Assembly: GCA_031363055.1 (NCBI GenBank)
Contig: JANLTP010000064.1
Span: 1 to 64,000 of the forward strand
DNA: 64,000 nt
Direction of reading: 5' to 3'
Source of the DNA: JANLTP01 sp031363055
GTDB taxonomy: Bacteria > Pseudomonadota > Gammaproteobacteria > Burkholderiales > Burkholderiaceae_E
Every line of letters starts with the position of its first letter. The stretch's first letter is position 1. A model generated the notes under the pieces. It had not been told where the DNA came from. It ran no database searches and worked only from the letters and a program-made list of their open reading frames with translations. A program made the translations under genes and the position numbers. Below, piece after piece: positions 26,265-34,946 of the stretch.

Positions 26265-26882
26265 TCAACCCGGCACCGCCATACCGCGCTGCACCGCCTC
26301 GCGCGAACCAATCTTGTCGAACCAGCGCTTCACATGGGCAAACTCATTCAAGTCAACCTTGTGCCACTCGTGACGCGCCACCCACGGGTAGGTGGCGATA
26401 TCGGCGATGGAGTAAACGCCGGCCAGATAATGCACCTTGCCTAACCGTTCGTTCAAGACGCCATAGAGGCGCTTCGTTTCCTTGTGATAGCGCTCGATGC
26501 CGTAGGGCACTTCGACGGGTGCTGCGCGCATGAAGTGATGGGTTTGCCCGAACATCGGACCGACGCCGCCCATCTGGAACATCAGCCACTGCAAGGCCAG
26601 GTACTTGGCTCGATCACTGTCGGGCAGAAATTGGCCGGTCTTGGCGGCCAGGTAAATCAGAATGGCGCCGGATTCAAACAGACTGATCGGCGCGTCATCA
26701 GGGCCGTCCGGATCCATGATCGCCGGAATCTTGCCATTCGGGCTGTGCGCGAGAAATTCCGGCGCGAACTGCTCGTTCTGACCGATGTTGATTTTGTGGA
26801 CGGCATACGGCAAGCCACATTCTTCCAGCATGATGGAAACCTTGCGGCCGTTCGGGGTACCCCAGGTGTACAGTTCAATCAA
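26265..26882 (-). CDS. glutathione S-transferase, YfcG/YghU-like disulfide oxidoreductase
   Basis: A 205-residue glutathione transferase. The start LIELYTWGTPNGRKVSIMLE matches YfcG, with Thr-Pro-Asn at the glutathione sulfur, then NGKIPAIMDPDG, SLFESGAILIYLAAKTGQFL and MGGVGPMFGQTHHF. Members of this group reduce disulfides with glutathione. The start is a TTG at 26880-26882 because GGAGG lies five bases upstream and the family begins there; a longer frame exists but is unlike the family. It is first in a minus-strand run and divergent from a Bug protein gene. Confidence 0.88.
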   Translation of the reverse strand: MIELYTWGTPNGRKVSIMLEECGLPYAVHKINIGQNEQFAPEFLAHSPNGKIPAIMDPDGPDDAPISLFESGAILIYLAAKTGQFLPDSDRAKYLALQWLMFQMGGVGPMFGQTHHFMRAAPVEVPYGIERYHKETKRLYGVLNERLGKVHYLAGVYSIADIATYPWVARHEWHKVDLNEFAHVKRWFDKIGSREAVQRGMAVPG

Positions 26883-27091
26883 TGTCGCCTCCGGTGATGA
26901 TCGCGTCAAAGCATACAACGATTGCCTGAATTCAACGGCCCGATTCAACCGGCCGCGACCGGTTGTTCGAAACGCCGATCGCAATTGTGATCAAGTGATG
27001 CGCTGATTTCGTGCTACGGTTGAGCAGTCGTGTTGAACTGAAGTGTTCAGCAGTAATCGCACCGATCATGTCAAATCAAGCGGAGGGATGG

Positions 27092-28078
27092 ATGAGTAAA
27101 CGCAGATCGTTGATGGCCGCGCTCGCGCTTGTCGTGTTTGGCGCGGTTGGTTCGGGCAGTGCCGGGGCCCAGACGTTTCCGAACCGGCCGATCAAACTGG
27201 TGGTGCCGCACGCGCCCGGTGGCAATTCCGATGCCTTCGGCCGAATCCTGGCGCAACGACTCTCCGAGCGCCTCGGCCAGCAGGTGGTGGTCGAGAACCG
27301 CACCGGCGCCGGCGGCACGATTGGCTCGGCCTCGGTCGCACGCGCAGCACCCGATGGTTATACCCTGCTGGTGGCCGATAACGGCACGCACGCCATTGCA
27401 AAGACCTTGTATGGCGTAAAACTGCAATACGACGTCGTCAAGGACTTCACGCCGATAACGCTGGCTGCGCTTTTTCCGACGGTACTCCTCGTGCATCCGT
27501 CGGTGCCTGCGCGGACCATCGGCGAGTTCGTTGCCTTGGCCAAAAGCCAGCCCGGCAAGCTGACTTTCTCCTCGGCCGGCACCGGCAACGGATCCCATCT
27601 GGCGCTCGAAATGTTCACTCACTCGGCCGGTCCCCTGCAGATGATTCATGTGCCGTACAAGGGCGGATCGCCGGCGGTGCAAGCCTTGATCGCCGGTGAA
27701 GTGCAAATGACTGCGGTCAGCGTGAATACGTCGCTGCCGCACATCAATTCCGGTCGTGCCCGTGCGTTGGCTCTATCTGGCACAAGACGCTCGCCGGCAT
27801 TGCCCGATTTGCCGACCTTGAGCGAGAGCGGTATTGCCAAAGCTGAGGTCGATAACTGGTTAGCGGTCGTCGGCCCTGCCGGCATGCCCGCTGAGGTGGT
27901 TGCCCGCCTGAATTCAGAAATTGCTGCCGCCTTGAATACGCCGGAAACCCGGCAGCGCCTCGCCGGTTTGGGTCTTGATGTTCTGGCCAGCAGCCCGACG
28001 CAATACACTAAAGTGCTCGAGGCCGACATCGTCACCTGGGGTGAAGCTGTCAAACGATCGGGCGCCACGTCAGATTAG
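27092..28078 (+). CDS. Bug/TctC-family binding protein heading a dicarboxylate-type operon
   Basis: A 328-residue periplasmic binding protein with signal peptide ending SAGAQ and the Bug hallmarks FPNRPIKLVVPHAPGGNSDAF and VVVENRTGAGGTIGSASVAR. ATG 27092 is chosen for its GGAGGG ribosome site five bases upstream; an ATG at 27068 is a weaker option. It is the first gene of a five-gene plus-strand run with a lyase, LeuC, LeuD and a dehydrogenase, so its ligand is probably the acid that these enzymes use. Confidence 0.92.
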   Translation: MSKRRSLMAALALVVFGAVGSGSAGAQTFPNRPIKLVVPHAPGGNSDAFGRILAQRLSERLGQQVVVENRTGAGGTIGSASVARAAPDGYTLLVADNGTHAIAKTLYGVKLQYDVVKDFTPITLAALFPTVLLVHPSVPARTIGEFVALAKSQPGKLTFSSAGTGNGSHLALEMFTHSAGPLQMIHVPYKGGSPAVQALIAGEVQMTAVSVNTSLPHINSGRARALALSGTRRSPALPDLPTLSESGIAKAEVDNWLAVVGPAGMPAEVVARLNSEIAAALNTPETRQRLAGLGLDVLASSPTQYTKVLEADIVTWGEAVKRSGATSD

Positions 28079-28113
28079 CATTCCAGCACTAGTGTTTCAA
28101 ACGGAGATTGAAC

Positions 28114-29010
28114 ATGCAAACCAAAGCGAACCCGCCTAGCCCGAAGACCTTGCGCGAACTGTTGAGCGCCGGTGAGTTCATCAATGCGCCGGGCGTGTTT
28201 GAAATGTTTTCGGCGCGTATCGCCGATCGTATGAACTTCAAGGCCTTGTACATGACCGGCTATGGAGTGTCGGCCTCGCATTTGGGCTTGGCCGACGCGG
28301 GGCTGGTCACCTACACCGACATGGTGACGCGCGCACGCACCATCGCCCAGGGCATCAGCAAGCCGCTGATTGCGGATGCGGACACCGGCTTCGGCGGCCT
28401 CATCAATATTCGTCACACAGTGCGCGGCTACGAAGCGGCCGGCGTTCAGGCCATGCAAATGGAGGATCAGGAGAATCCGAAAAAATGCGGCCACACACCG
28501 AACCGCCGCGTCGTACCGTTGCCCGACATGCTCAAGCGCATTGAAGTCGCGCTTGATTCACGTCGCAGCAATGACTTTCTGTTGATCGCCCGAACCGATG
28601 CGCGCACCGGCCTGGGTCTGGATGAGGCGATCGGCCGCGGCAAGGCCTTCGCCAAGGCGGGCGCCGATATTGTTTTTGTCGAGTCGCCGGAATCAGTCGA
28701 TGAGTTCAAGCGGATTGGCGAGGAGCTGGCTGACAGTGGCGCCTGGTTGATTGCCAACATGGTGCCCTCAGGCCGCTCGCCCGAAATCAGCGCCGAACAG
28801 TTGCAGGCGCTGGGTTTTTCGCTGGCGATCTGGCCGAGCATCGGCATGGGCGCGGTCTGTGCAGCACTCGAATCGAGCTATCGATATCTGGAACAGAACG
28901 GTAGTTCGCTCGGTTGTCCGACGCCGATGTTCGACATGAATCGTTTGCATGAGCTGGTCGGGTTCGACGACGTCTGGGCGTTTGAAAAGCGTTTTGCCCA
29001 AGTGTCCTGA
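28114..29010 (+). CDS. isocitrate lyase / PEP mutase-family carbon-carbon lyase
   Basis: A 298-residue lyase of the ICL/PEP-mutase superfamily. It shows FINAPGVFEMFSARIADRM, the metal site DADTGFGG, and the catalytic loop ENPKKCGH, with the Cys needed for C-C lyases. It therefore should be a lyase (methylisocitrate, dimethylmalate or a related hydroxy-acid) rather than a phosphonate mutase. ATG 28114 has GGAG seven bases upstream; a TTG two codons earlier is less likely. It follows a Bug gene by 35 bases and precedes LeuC/LeuD genes. Confidence 0.85.
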   Translation: MQTKANPPSPKTLRELLSAGEFINAPGVFEMFSARIADRMNFKALYMTGYGVSASHLGLADAGLVTYTDMVTRARTIAQGISKPLIADADTGFGGLINIRHTVRGYEAAGVQAMQMEDQENPKKCGHTPNRRVVPLPDMLKRIEVALDSRRSNDFLLIARTDARTGLGLDEAIGRGKAFAKAGADIVFVESPESVDEFKRIGEELADSGAWLIANMVPSGRSPEISAEQLQALGFSLAIWPSIGMGAVCAALESSYRYLEQNGSSLGCPTPMFDMNRLHELVGFDDVWAFEKRFAQVS

Positions 29011-29028
29011 GCGGACTTTAAAAACTGC

Positions 29029-30438
29029 ATGAGTCAAAACACACTGTTCGACCGCATCTGGGATCAGCACCGGGTGGCTGAGTTATCACCCGGCATCGAT
29101 CTCTTGCATGTTGATCGTCACCTGCTGCACGATCTGGGCGGTGGCGCCGCCTTGGCGGAAGTTGCGCGTCGCGGACTGCAAGTGCGCAACCCGGAGCTGA
29201 CTTTTGCGACGCCCGACCACCTGGTGGCGAGTGCCGCTTCCCGGACTTTCGAGAAGCCAGCGCTGGCACCTTGGGGCGATCGGCTGATCCAGATGCTGCG
29301 CGATGAAACCCATAAAGCCGGCATTCGCAATTTTGATTTCGATACCGCCGAGCAGGGTATTGTTCATGTGGTCGGTCCCGAGCAGGGTCTGGTGCTGCCC
29401 GGCGCAACCGTGGTCTGCGGCGACAGCCATACCTGTACGCATGGCGCGTTCGGCGCCATGGCCTGGGGTATTGGCTCGACCGAGCTCATCCATGTCCTGG
29501 CCACCCAAACGGTGGTACAAAAGCGGCCCAAGGTCATGCGAGCGGTGTTTGACGGCGCCCTGTCGGCGCGGGTCACTGCCAAGGACATGATCCTTGCCCT
29601 GATCGGTCAGATCGGTGCTTCCGCCGGTACCGGCTTCGCGCTCGAGTATGCGGGCCCCGCAGTGCGGGCCTTGAGCATGGAAGCACGCATGACCTTGTGC
29701 AATCTGTCGATCGAGTTGGGCGCCAAGGTCGGCATGATCGCCCCTGACGATGAGACCTTTGCCTGGCTCAAGGACAAGCCCCACGCGCCACAAGGCGCGC
29801 AGTGGCAACAGGCTGTGGCGGCCTGGCGTGAATTGCACAGCGCTGCCGACGCGCAGTTCGATCGTGAAGTACATCTTGATTGTGATGCGCTGGCGCCGCA
29901 AATGACCTGGGGTACCAGCCCTGAACAGGTCGGTGCCATTGACGAGCGCGTGCCGGTGCTGGCCGATGCGGCCGACGCCGAGCAGCGTCAAGCCTTGACT
30001 GACGCGCTCGACTACATGGGATTGATATCGGGTCAGTCACTGGTCGGTGTGGCGGTTGATCGGGTGTTCATTGGATCGTGTACCAACTCGCGGCTGTCCG
30101 ACTTGCGAGCGGCCGCGCAACTGGTGGGCAAACATCGGGTGACGCGTGGCGTGCGTGCCTGGGTGGTTCCCGGTTCGATGCGCGTCAAGCAGGACGCCGA
30201 AGACGAAGGACTCGACGAGGTGTTCAAAGCGGCCGGCTTTGAGTGGCGCGCGCCGGGCTGTTCGTTATGTGTTGGCGCCAATGGAGAATTTGTTGAACCC
30301 GAAGCGCGCTGTGTGTCGACCTCGAATCGCAACTTTGTAGGTCGGCAAGGGCCGAGGGCGCGCACTCATCTGGCCAGCCCGATCAGCGCGGCGGCCGCGG
30401 CGATCGCCGGCGTCATCATCGATCCGCGAAAAATCTGA
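29029..30438 (+). CDS. leuC: LeuC-family hydro-lyase, large subunit
   Basis: A 469-residue aconitase-superfamily large subunit, full length for bacterial LeuC. The iron-sulfur cluster cysteines lie in FIGSCTNSRLSDLR and GCSLCVGANGE (Cys-x2-Cys), and the substrate motif CGDSHTCTHGAFGAMAWGIG is intact. LeuCD isomerises isopropylmalate, but relatives interconvert citramalate, citraconate or dimethylmalate. The operon has no leuA or leuB. It carries an ICL-type lyase and a hydroxyacid dehydrogenase instead, so a catabolic hydratase is more likely. A housekeeping LeuCD elsewhere in the genome is assumed but not seen. Confidence 0.9.
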   Translation: MSQNTLFDRIWDQHRVAELSPGIDLLHVDRHLLHDLGGGAALAEVARRGLQVRNPELTFATPDHLVASAASRTFEKPALAPWGDRLIQMLRDETHKAGIRNFDFDTAEQGIVHVVGPEQGLVLPGATVVCGDSHTCTHGAFGAMAWGIGSTELIHVLATQTVVQKRPKVMRAVFDGALSARVTAKDMILALIGQIGASAGTGFALEYAGPAVRALSMEARMTLCNLSIELGAKVGMIAPDDETFAWLKDKPHAPQGAQWQQAVAAWRELHSAADAQFDREVHLDCDALAPQMTWGTSPEQVGAIDERVPVLADAADAEQRQALTDALDYMGLISGQSLVGVAVDRVFIGSCTNSRLSDLRAAAQLVGKHRVTRGVRAWVVPGSMRVKQDAEDEGLDEVFKAAGFEWRAPGCSLCVGANGEFVEPEARCVSTSNRNFVGRQGPRARTHLASPISAAAAAIAGVIIDPRKI

Positions 30439-30507
30439 TCGCGCAGACCTGTATTGAACTCACAGACAACGTTTAGCCTCGCAGAAAAATTCTGACATCA
30501 CTCATCC

Positions 30508-31143
30508 ATGCATGCATTCACCACCTTGACTGCCACTGCGGCGCCGATCTTGCGAGCCAATGTCGATACCGACCTCATCGTTCGCATCGAGCGCTGTACC
30601 CGCGTTCCGAAGGACGAACTGGGCCAGTGGGCGTTCGAGATGATTCGCTTCGATGCACAGGGACTTGAACGCGAAGATTTTGTGCTGAATCAAAGTGCCT
30701 TTCGCGGTGCGAAGATCCTTGTCTGTGGCCCGAACTTTGGCTGCGGCAGCTCGCGTGAAATGGCGGTCTGGGCACTGGCCGGCCTGGGTGTTCGTTGTGT
30801 CATTGCCCCATCCTTCGGCGACATTTTTTTCTCGAACTGTTTTCAAAATGGCCTGTTGCCGATTGTGCTGCCAGTGGATCAGGTGGAGTCGCTGCAGGCC
30901 AGCCTGACCGCGACTGCAACTGCTGCCGCGACCGACGGCGGGCAGCCGCAGTTGAGCATTGATCTGCATCGTCAGGAGGTCCGTAGCCCGGGGGGTGCAT
31001 GTTTGAGTTTTTCAGTTGAACCGATGCGGCGCGATGCGCTCCTCAAGGGGCTTGATGAAATCGGCCAGACCTTGCAACGCGGCGCAGCAATCGATGCGTT
31101 TCAAAAGCGCGATCGTATCGCGAGATCCTGGATTTATCTTTGA
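30508..31143 (+). CDS. leuD: LeuD-family hydro-lyase, small subunit
   Basis: A 211-residue small subunit that completes the active site of the LeuC-family enzyme. The motif FGCGSSREMAVWALAGLGVR with the substrate-binding Ser-Ser-Arg is clear, and VDTDLIVRIERC marks the start. LeuC lies 69 bases upstream. The ribosome site is weak. The usual small-subunit length is about 200, so it is complete. Confidence 0.9.
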   Translation: MHAFTTLTATAAPILRANVDTDLIVRIERCTRVPKDELGQWAFEMIRFDAQGLEREDFVLNQSAFRGAKILVCGPNFGCGSSREMAVWALAGLGVRCVIAPSFGDIFFSNCFQNGLLPIVLPVDQVESLQASLTATATAAATDGGQPQLSIDLHRQEVRSPGGACLSFSVEPMRRDALLKGLDEIGQTLQRGAAIDAFQKRDRIARSWIYL

Positions 31144-31189
31144 GTCACCGCGATGCATAAACGACCCAACCTGTGAAATACCGAACCCC

Positions 31190-32095
31190 ATGACTCATCG
31201 CAATTTGCTCGGCTTTATCGGCTTGGGCGTCATGGGCGAGCCCATGTGTCGCCATCTCGTCAACAAGACCGGACGCAAACTCATCGCGTTTGATCTTGAT
31301 TCGGACGCCTTCGAGCGACTCGCGCAATCGAGCGCGAACGCTGCACTCGTCCGCGCCCAAAACGTCACTGAAATCGCACAACAGGCTCAGATCATTTTTC
31401 TGTCGCTGCCCTCAGGCGAAGTGGTCGAGCGTCTGGTGTGCGATGAACTCTTGCCTCATCTGCAAGCCGGCCAGATGATTGTTGATCTCAGCACCTCGGC
31501 GGTCGATACCACTCGCAGTCTTGCCGCGCTGGTGATGCAAAGAGGCGCAGCCTATGTCGATGCGCCGGTGGCCAGAACCCGCGCCGCCGCCGAACGCGGC
31601 GAGCTGTCGGTGATGGTCGGCGCCCTGCCCGAACATTTCGAGCAGATTGAGCCGTTCCTGGCTAAATTCGCAAGCGAGATCACGCACTGCGGAGGCATCG
31701 GCTGCGGCCAGATTGCGAAAATTCTTAACAACATGGTGCTGTTTCAAACCGTCACCGCGCTGTCGGAGGCGATGGCGATTGCCGAGCGCGCCGGCATGGA
31801 TCGGGCGCTACTGTTCGAGACCTTGTCGAAAGGCTCGGCCGACAGCTTTGCGTTGCGCAACCACGGCATGAAGTCGATCTTGCCCAAGCAGTTTCCAACC
31901 CGCGCCTTTTCGGTTCACTATGCGCGCAAGGACCTCGGCTATGCCTTGCGCCTTGCCGAACAGGTGGGCGTCGATGCGCAGGCGGCGCGCCATGTCGATG
32001 TGTTGTACAGCCAGGCGATCGACGCCGGCTTCGGTGAGCAGTATCACCCGGTCATCGCTCGGCTGTTGGACGCGGAATTCCCTGACGTCAACTAA
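31190..32095 (+). CDS. 3-hydroxyisobutyrate dehydrogenase-family oxidoreductase
   Basis: A 301-residue NAD(P)-dependent hydroxyacid dehydrogenase. The Rossmann start is GFIGLGVMGEPMCRHLV, the substrate motif is YVDAPVARTRAAAERGELSV, and the catalytic lysine sits in GCGQIAKILNNMVLFQ. The family includes hydroxyisobutyrate, tartronate-semialdehyde and 2-(hydroxymethyl)glutarate dehydrogenases. ATG 31190 is used since the 58 codons before it overlap leuD and lack family similarity. It is the last gene of the Bug-lyase-LeuCD operon and ends directly against the convergent thioesterase gene. Confidence 0.88.
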   Translation: MTHRNLLGFIGLGVMGEPMCRHLVNKTGRKLIAFDLDSDAFERLAQSSANAALVRAQNVTEIAQQAQIIFLSLPSGEVVERLVCDELLPHLQAGQMIVDLSTSAVDTTRSLAALVMQRGAAYVDAPVARTRAAAERGELSVMVGALPEHFEQIEPFLAKFASEITHCGGIGCGQIAKILNNMVLFQTVTALSEAMAIAERAGMDRALLFETLSKGSADSFALRNHGMKSILPKQFPTRAFSVHYARKDLGYALRLAEQVGVDAQAARHVDVLYSQAIDAGFGEQYHPVIARLLDAEFPDVN

Positions 32096-32548
32096 TCAGC
32101 CCTCAGCCTCGAAAAAAGTATTGAGCCCCGGTTTCGAGTTCGGCACACCGATCGGTTTGAATATGCCGTTGATGCGTGCGATCGGTTTGCCCTCGACCGA
32201 CAGCATGCCTTGCGAGAACACCATGTTCTTCGAGGCACGCAGCACGTCGCAGCGGCCTTCGATCCAGACACCCTCATTAGCAGGTCCGAGAAAATCGGTA
32301 GTCAGATTAACCGTCAACAGGTACTGATTCAAGGTGCCCTGCAGGTTGCAGCCAATCAGCATGGTCATGTCGGCCAGCGTCATGATCATGCCGCCATGGC
32401 AGCTCTTGGCCGGGTTGCAATGCCGAAGCTCGACTCGAAACCCGAGCGTAAAGGTGCCGTCCGCCCAGCGCCCGTATAGCGGCCCATTCAGTTCAATAAA
32501 CGGGTTGACCGCCATTTGCAGGCGGTGAAAATCAGCAGGGATACTCAT
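32096..32548 (-). CDS. hotdog-fold thioesterase (PaaI-like)
   Basis: A 150-residue hotdog-fold protein. LRHCNPAKSCHGGMIMTLADM holds the usual catalytic surroundings of PaaI-type acyl-CoA thioesterases (HGG followed by an acidic residue), and VNLTTDFLGPANEGVWIEG is the matching second half. It is cotranscribed with the nitroreductase gene just upstream (three-base gap) and its 3' end abuts the convergent dehydrogenase gene with no space. The acyl group is unknown. Confidence 0.85.
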   Translation of the reverse strand: MSIPADFHRLQMAVNPFIELNGPLYGRWADGTFTLGFRVELRHCNPAKSCHGGMIMTLADMTMLIGCNLQGTLNQYLLTVNLTTDFLGPANEGVWIEGRCDVLRASKNMVFSQGMLSVEGKPIARINGIFKPIGVPNSKPGLNTFFEAEG

Positions 32549-32551
32549 GAG

Positions 32552-33223
32552 TCAAACGCCGCGAAAGCTCACAAACTCTTCCAGCGGTGCGCGATAGGTT
32601 ACCAATCGATTGGCCGGCTCGTCAGGATCGGCGAAACCAATCGCCATGCCGCAAAAAATCATGTGTTGTTCGGGCGCGTTGACAAAGGCACTGATGGTCT
32701 GTGGGTAAATCGACCAGCATTCCTGGGCGCAACTGTCGAGCCCTTCCTCGCGCAGCAAGAGCATGAGCGATTGCAGATACATGCCGAGGTCGGACCACTG
32801 TGGTGGGCCCATGCCGCGATCGATATAACAGAACAACGCCATCGGCGCGCCGAAGAACTGGAAGTTTCGCGCAAACTGCCGTGCGCGACCGGCCTTGTCT
32901 TCACGCGGAATGCTGAGTGACGCGTACAGATCTTCGCCAATCTTGTAGCGTCGCTCGCGGTACGGCGACCAGAGATTATCGGGGTAGATCTTGTAGTCGA
33001 CCGGTTCGCCACCGGGCGCCTCGACGACGCGCCTCGCCATGATCGCTTTTAACTCGCCGAGCGCATCGCCAGCCACTACGTGGATATGCCAAGGCTGCAG
33101 GTTCCCGCCCGATGCAGCGCGCGCGGCCGTTTGCAGCACGCGACGAATCATGTCACCGGCCACCGGTTTGTCGAGAAAGCCGCGCACCGAGCGGCGGGAA
33201 TTCAGGGCATCACTGACTTTCAA
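32552..33223 (-). CDS. nitroreductase-family flavoprotein
   Basis: A 223-residue FMN-dependent nitroreductase. RRSVRGFLDKPV is the conserved N-terminal FMN-binding motif, then ARAASGGNLQPWHIHVV and the C-terminal MAIGFADPDEPANRLVTYRA. TTG at 33221-33223 is chosen because AGGAG lies six bases upstream; a TTG 11 codons earlier lacks a good site. Family members reduce nitroaromatics, quinones or enoyl bonds. It is upstream of a thioesterase and downstream of a carotenoid-oxygenase gene on the same strand. Confidence 0.88.
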   Translation of the reverse strand: MKVSDALNSRRSVRGFLDKPVAGDMIRRVLQTAARAASGGNLQPWHIHVVAGDALGELKAIMARRVVEAPGGEPVDYKIYPDNLWSPYRERRYKIGEDLYASLSIPREDKAGRARQFARNFQFFGAPMALFCYIDRGMGPPQWSDLGMYLQSLMLLLREEGLDSCAQECWSIYPQTISAFVNAPEQHMIFCGMAIGFADPDEPANRLVTYRAPLEEFVSFRGV

Positions 33224-33304
33224 AAGCAGGCTCCTATCAAGGAAACACCGAGTCAATCACAAAGTTTGAGTTTATCGCAGCATTCCCAGTGCGTCGGCGC
33301 AGCG

Positions 33305-34726
33305 TCAACCATGACCGCGCCAGTTGCCGTGAAACCCGGCCGGCACGCGATGCGACAAATGAACGAGTGCGATCGGTCCGGCACTGAGTTGGCCGGCATC
33401 GAACACGGCGAGGTCGCTGCGATTTTCGGCGCCGCGAAATATCACGCTCAAGATCCAGCCATCGCCTTCAGCGGCTTTCGCATCGCGAGGCACAAAGATC
33501 GGCTCACCGCAGTAGTCGCCCAACGGCGGTTGCCAGAGCACGGTGTTGCGGGTTTTCAAATCGATGTGGGCAAGTCCGGCACGCGCTTCGCGGCCTTGGG
33601 TGGCGGCCGTTGCCGGTGCGGCGTTGAAATAGCCGTGCCGATACTCCAGCATGGCGAAGCGTTCATCAAAACGCGGAAACTCGCCGGAGTGATCATCGAG
33701 CGGATCTTCCTTGAAGCTGCGTGCCTTGCTGTTCAGATCGAACGTCCAGCGGACCAGTTTTGCCTCCGGCGAATACTTGGCCACCGGGGTACCGTCGGCC
33801 TTTGGAAACAACGGCGCATGTTCATATTTCTGCATGTCGCAGATGAGCTTGCCGTCTTCCGTGTCAAACCCATTCATCGGATGAAACACATAACCGGCCG
33901 GCGCATCGAACCAGCGAATTTGCCCGGCTTTGCCATCACGCGGAATGACGGCGACGTGGGTGCCCTTCTCGGGTTCCCAGGCATAAGCGGGAAAACCTTT
34001 TTTGGCGCGATCCATCGAACTGGTGAGCGGAAAAATCGGCATGACAATATATTTTCGGGTCACCACAAAGTCATGAACCATGCTCGCAAACGGCGCTTCG
34101 AAATGGCGGCTGCGTAACAGATTGCCTTCGCGATCGACGGTGTGCACGGCGAAGTCGGGAGTGAATCGCCCCTTGGCCGCATAGCCGAAAAAAATCATCT
34201 CACCATTGACCGGGTCGAACTTCGGATGGGCGGTCATCGGGCCGACCAAGCGGTTATCAAAATTGTGATAACCGATAGCGGCCAGGGTATGTGGATCGAC
34301 CTCGAACGGTGCGTGCGCCTCTTCGAGTGCCAATAGCCGCTCGCCGTGCCAGATGATGTTGGTATTGGCCAGGGTCGATCCCAGTTCGACCACCCGCGAA
34401 TCATTGAATTGTGGATGGCCCGGCAGACCCGACAGGCCCTCGCCGACTTCGTGCTCGAGCTGCCATTTCGGCGTGCGTACCCAGCGATTGCGGTAGTGAA
34501 CGCGACCATTGCCGAGCGTGAAGGCATGCAGCATGCCGTCGCCAAAAAACCAGTGGTACGGGCCGCGCGGTGCGAACTGCGGGTTCGGGCCGTTTCGATA
34601 CAAGGTGCCGTTCAATGCCTTCGGCACCTCGCCGGTAATCGGCAGGTTGTAGGCCTCGGCTTCAAAATGAAGCGGCGCGTAGTAGCCACTCAGAAAAGGT
34701 TCGTCGGCAGGAAAGGGCTGGGACAT
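33305..34726 (-). CDS. carotenoid oxygenase-family dioxygenase (lignostilbene/isoeugenol type)
   Basis: A 473-residue non-heme iron dioxygenase with a seven-bladed propeller. The four iron-binding histidines appear as MTAHPKFDP, SMVHDFVVT, VFHPMNGFD and the C-terminal VPAGFHGNW; GTLYRNGPNPQF is the family's signature start. Carotenoid oxygenases from proteobacteria often cut phenylpropenoids such as lignostilbene or isoeugenol. The neighbours (nitroreductase, CYP199-like P450 in the same window) fit aromatic catabolism, but this is inference. Its 5' side faces the peptidase gene across a 220-bp divergent region. Confidence 0.9.
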   Translation of the reverse strand: MSQPFPADEPFLSGYYAPLHFEAEAYNLPITGEVPKALNGTLYRNGPNPQFAPRGPYHWFFGDGMLHAFTLGNGRVHYRNRWVRTPKWQLEHEVGEGLSGLPGHPQFNDSRVVELGSTLANTNIIWHGERLLALEEAHAPFEVDPHTLAAIGYHNFDNRLVGPMTAHPKFDPVNGEMIFFGYAAKGRFTPDFAVHTVDREGNLLRSRHFEAPFASMVHDFVVTRKYIVMPIFPLTSSMDRAKKGFPAYAWEPEKGTHVAVIPRDGKAGQIRWFDAPAGYVFHPMNGFDTEDGKLICDMQKYEHAPLFPKADGTPVAKYSPEAKLVRWTFDLNSKARSFKEDPLDDHSGEFPRFDERFAMLEYRHGYFNAAPATAATQGREARAGLAHIDLKTRNTVLWQPPLGDYCGEPIFVPRDAKAAEGDGWILSVIFRGAENRSDLAVFDAGQLSAGPIALVHLSHRVPAGFHGNWRGHG

Positions 34727-34946
34727 TCTGAAGCTCCTCAGGTGTTACGTTAAGCGCCGCCACTATATCCCAGCCCAGCTTGGGTAAAACGGGTTTCAGG
34801 GCCTGGCGGCACGGGTTTCGAGTCATCAACACACTGTCAGATTGTTGCCTAAAGCAGATGCCGTACACCGGGTTCTATGCAAATATCGCGCTGGCAGATT
34901 AGTTCAGCCTGATCAAGGCTGGGCAACCAGGGAGTCATCAAGTTTC

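Noticed and set aside
29086..29991. A 301-codon minus-strand frame opposite leuC
   Set aside because: leuC has all cluster cysteines and fits the family end to end; the antisense frame lacks motifs.
33080..34117. A 345-codon plus-strand frame opposite the nitroreductase and carotenoid oxygenase genes
   Set aside because: Both opposite genes have intact catalytic motifs; the plus frame has no recognisable domain and spans the boundary of two genes.
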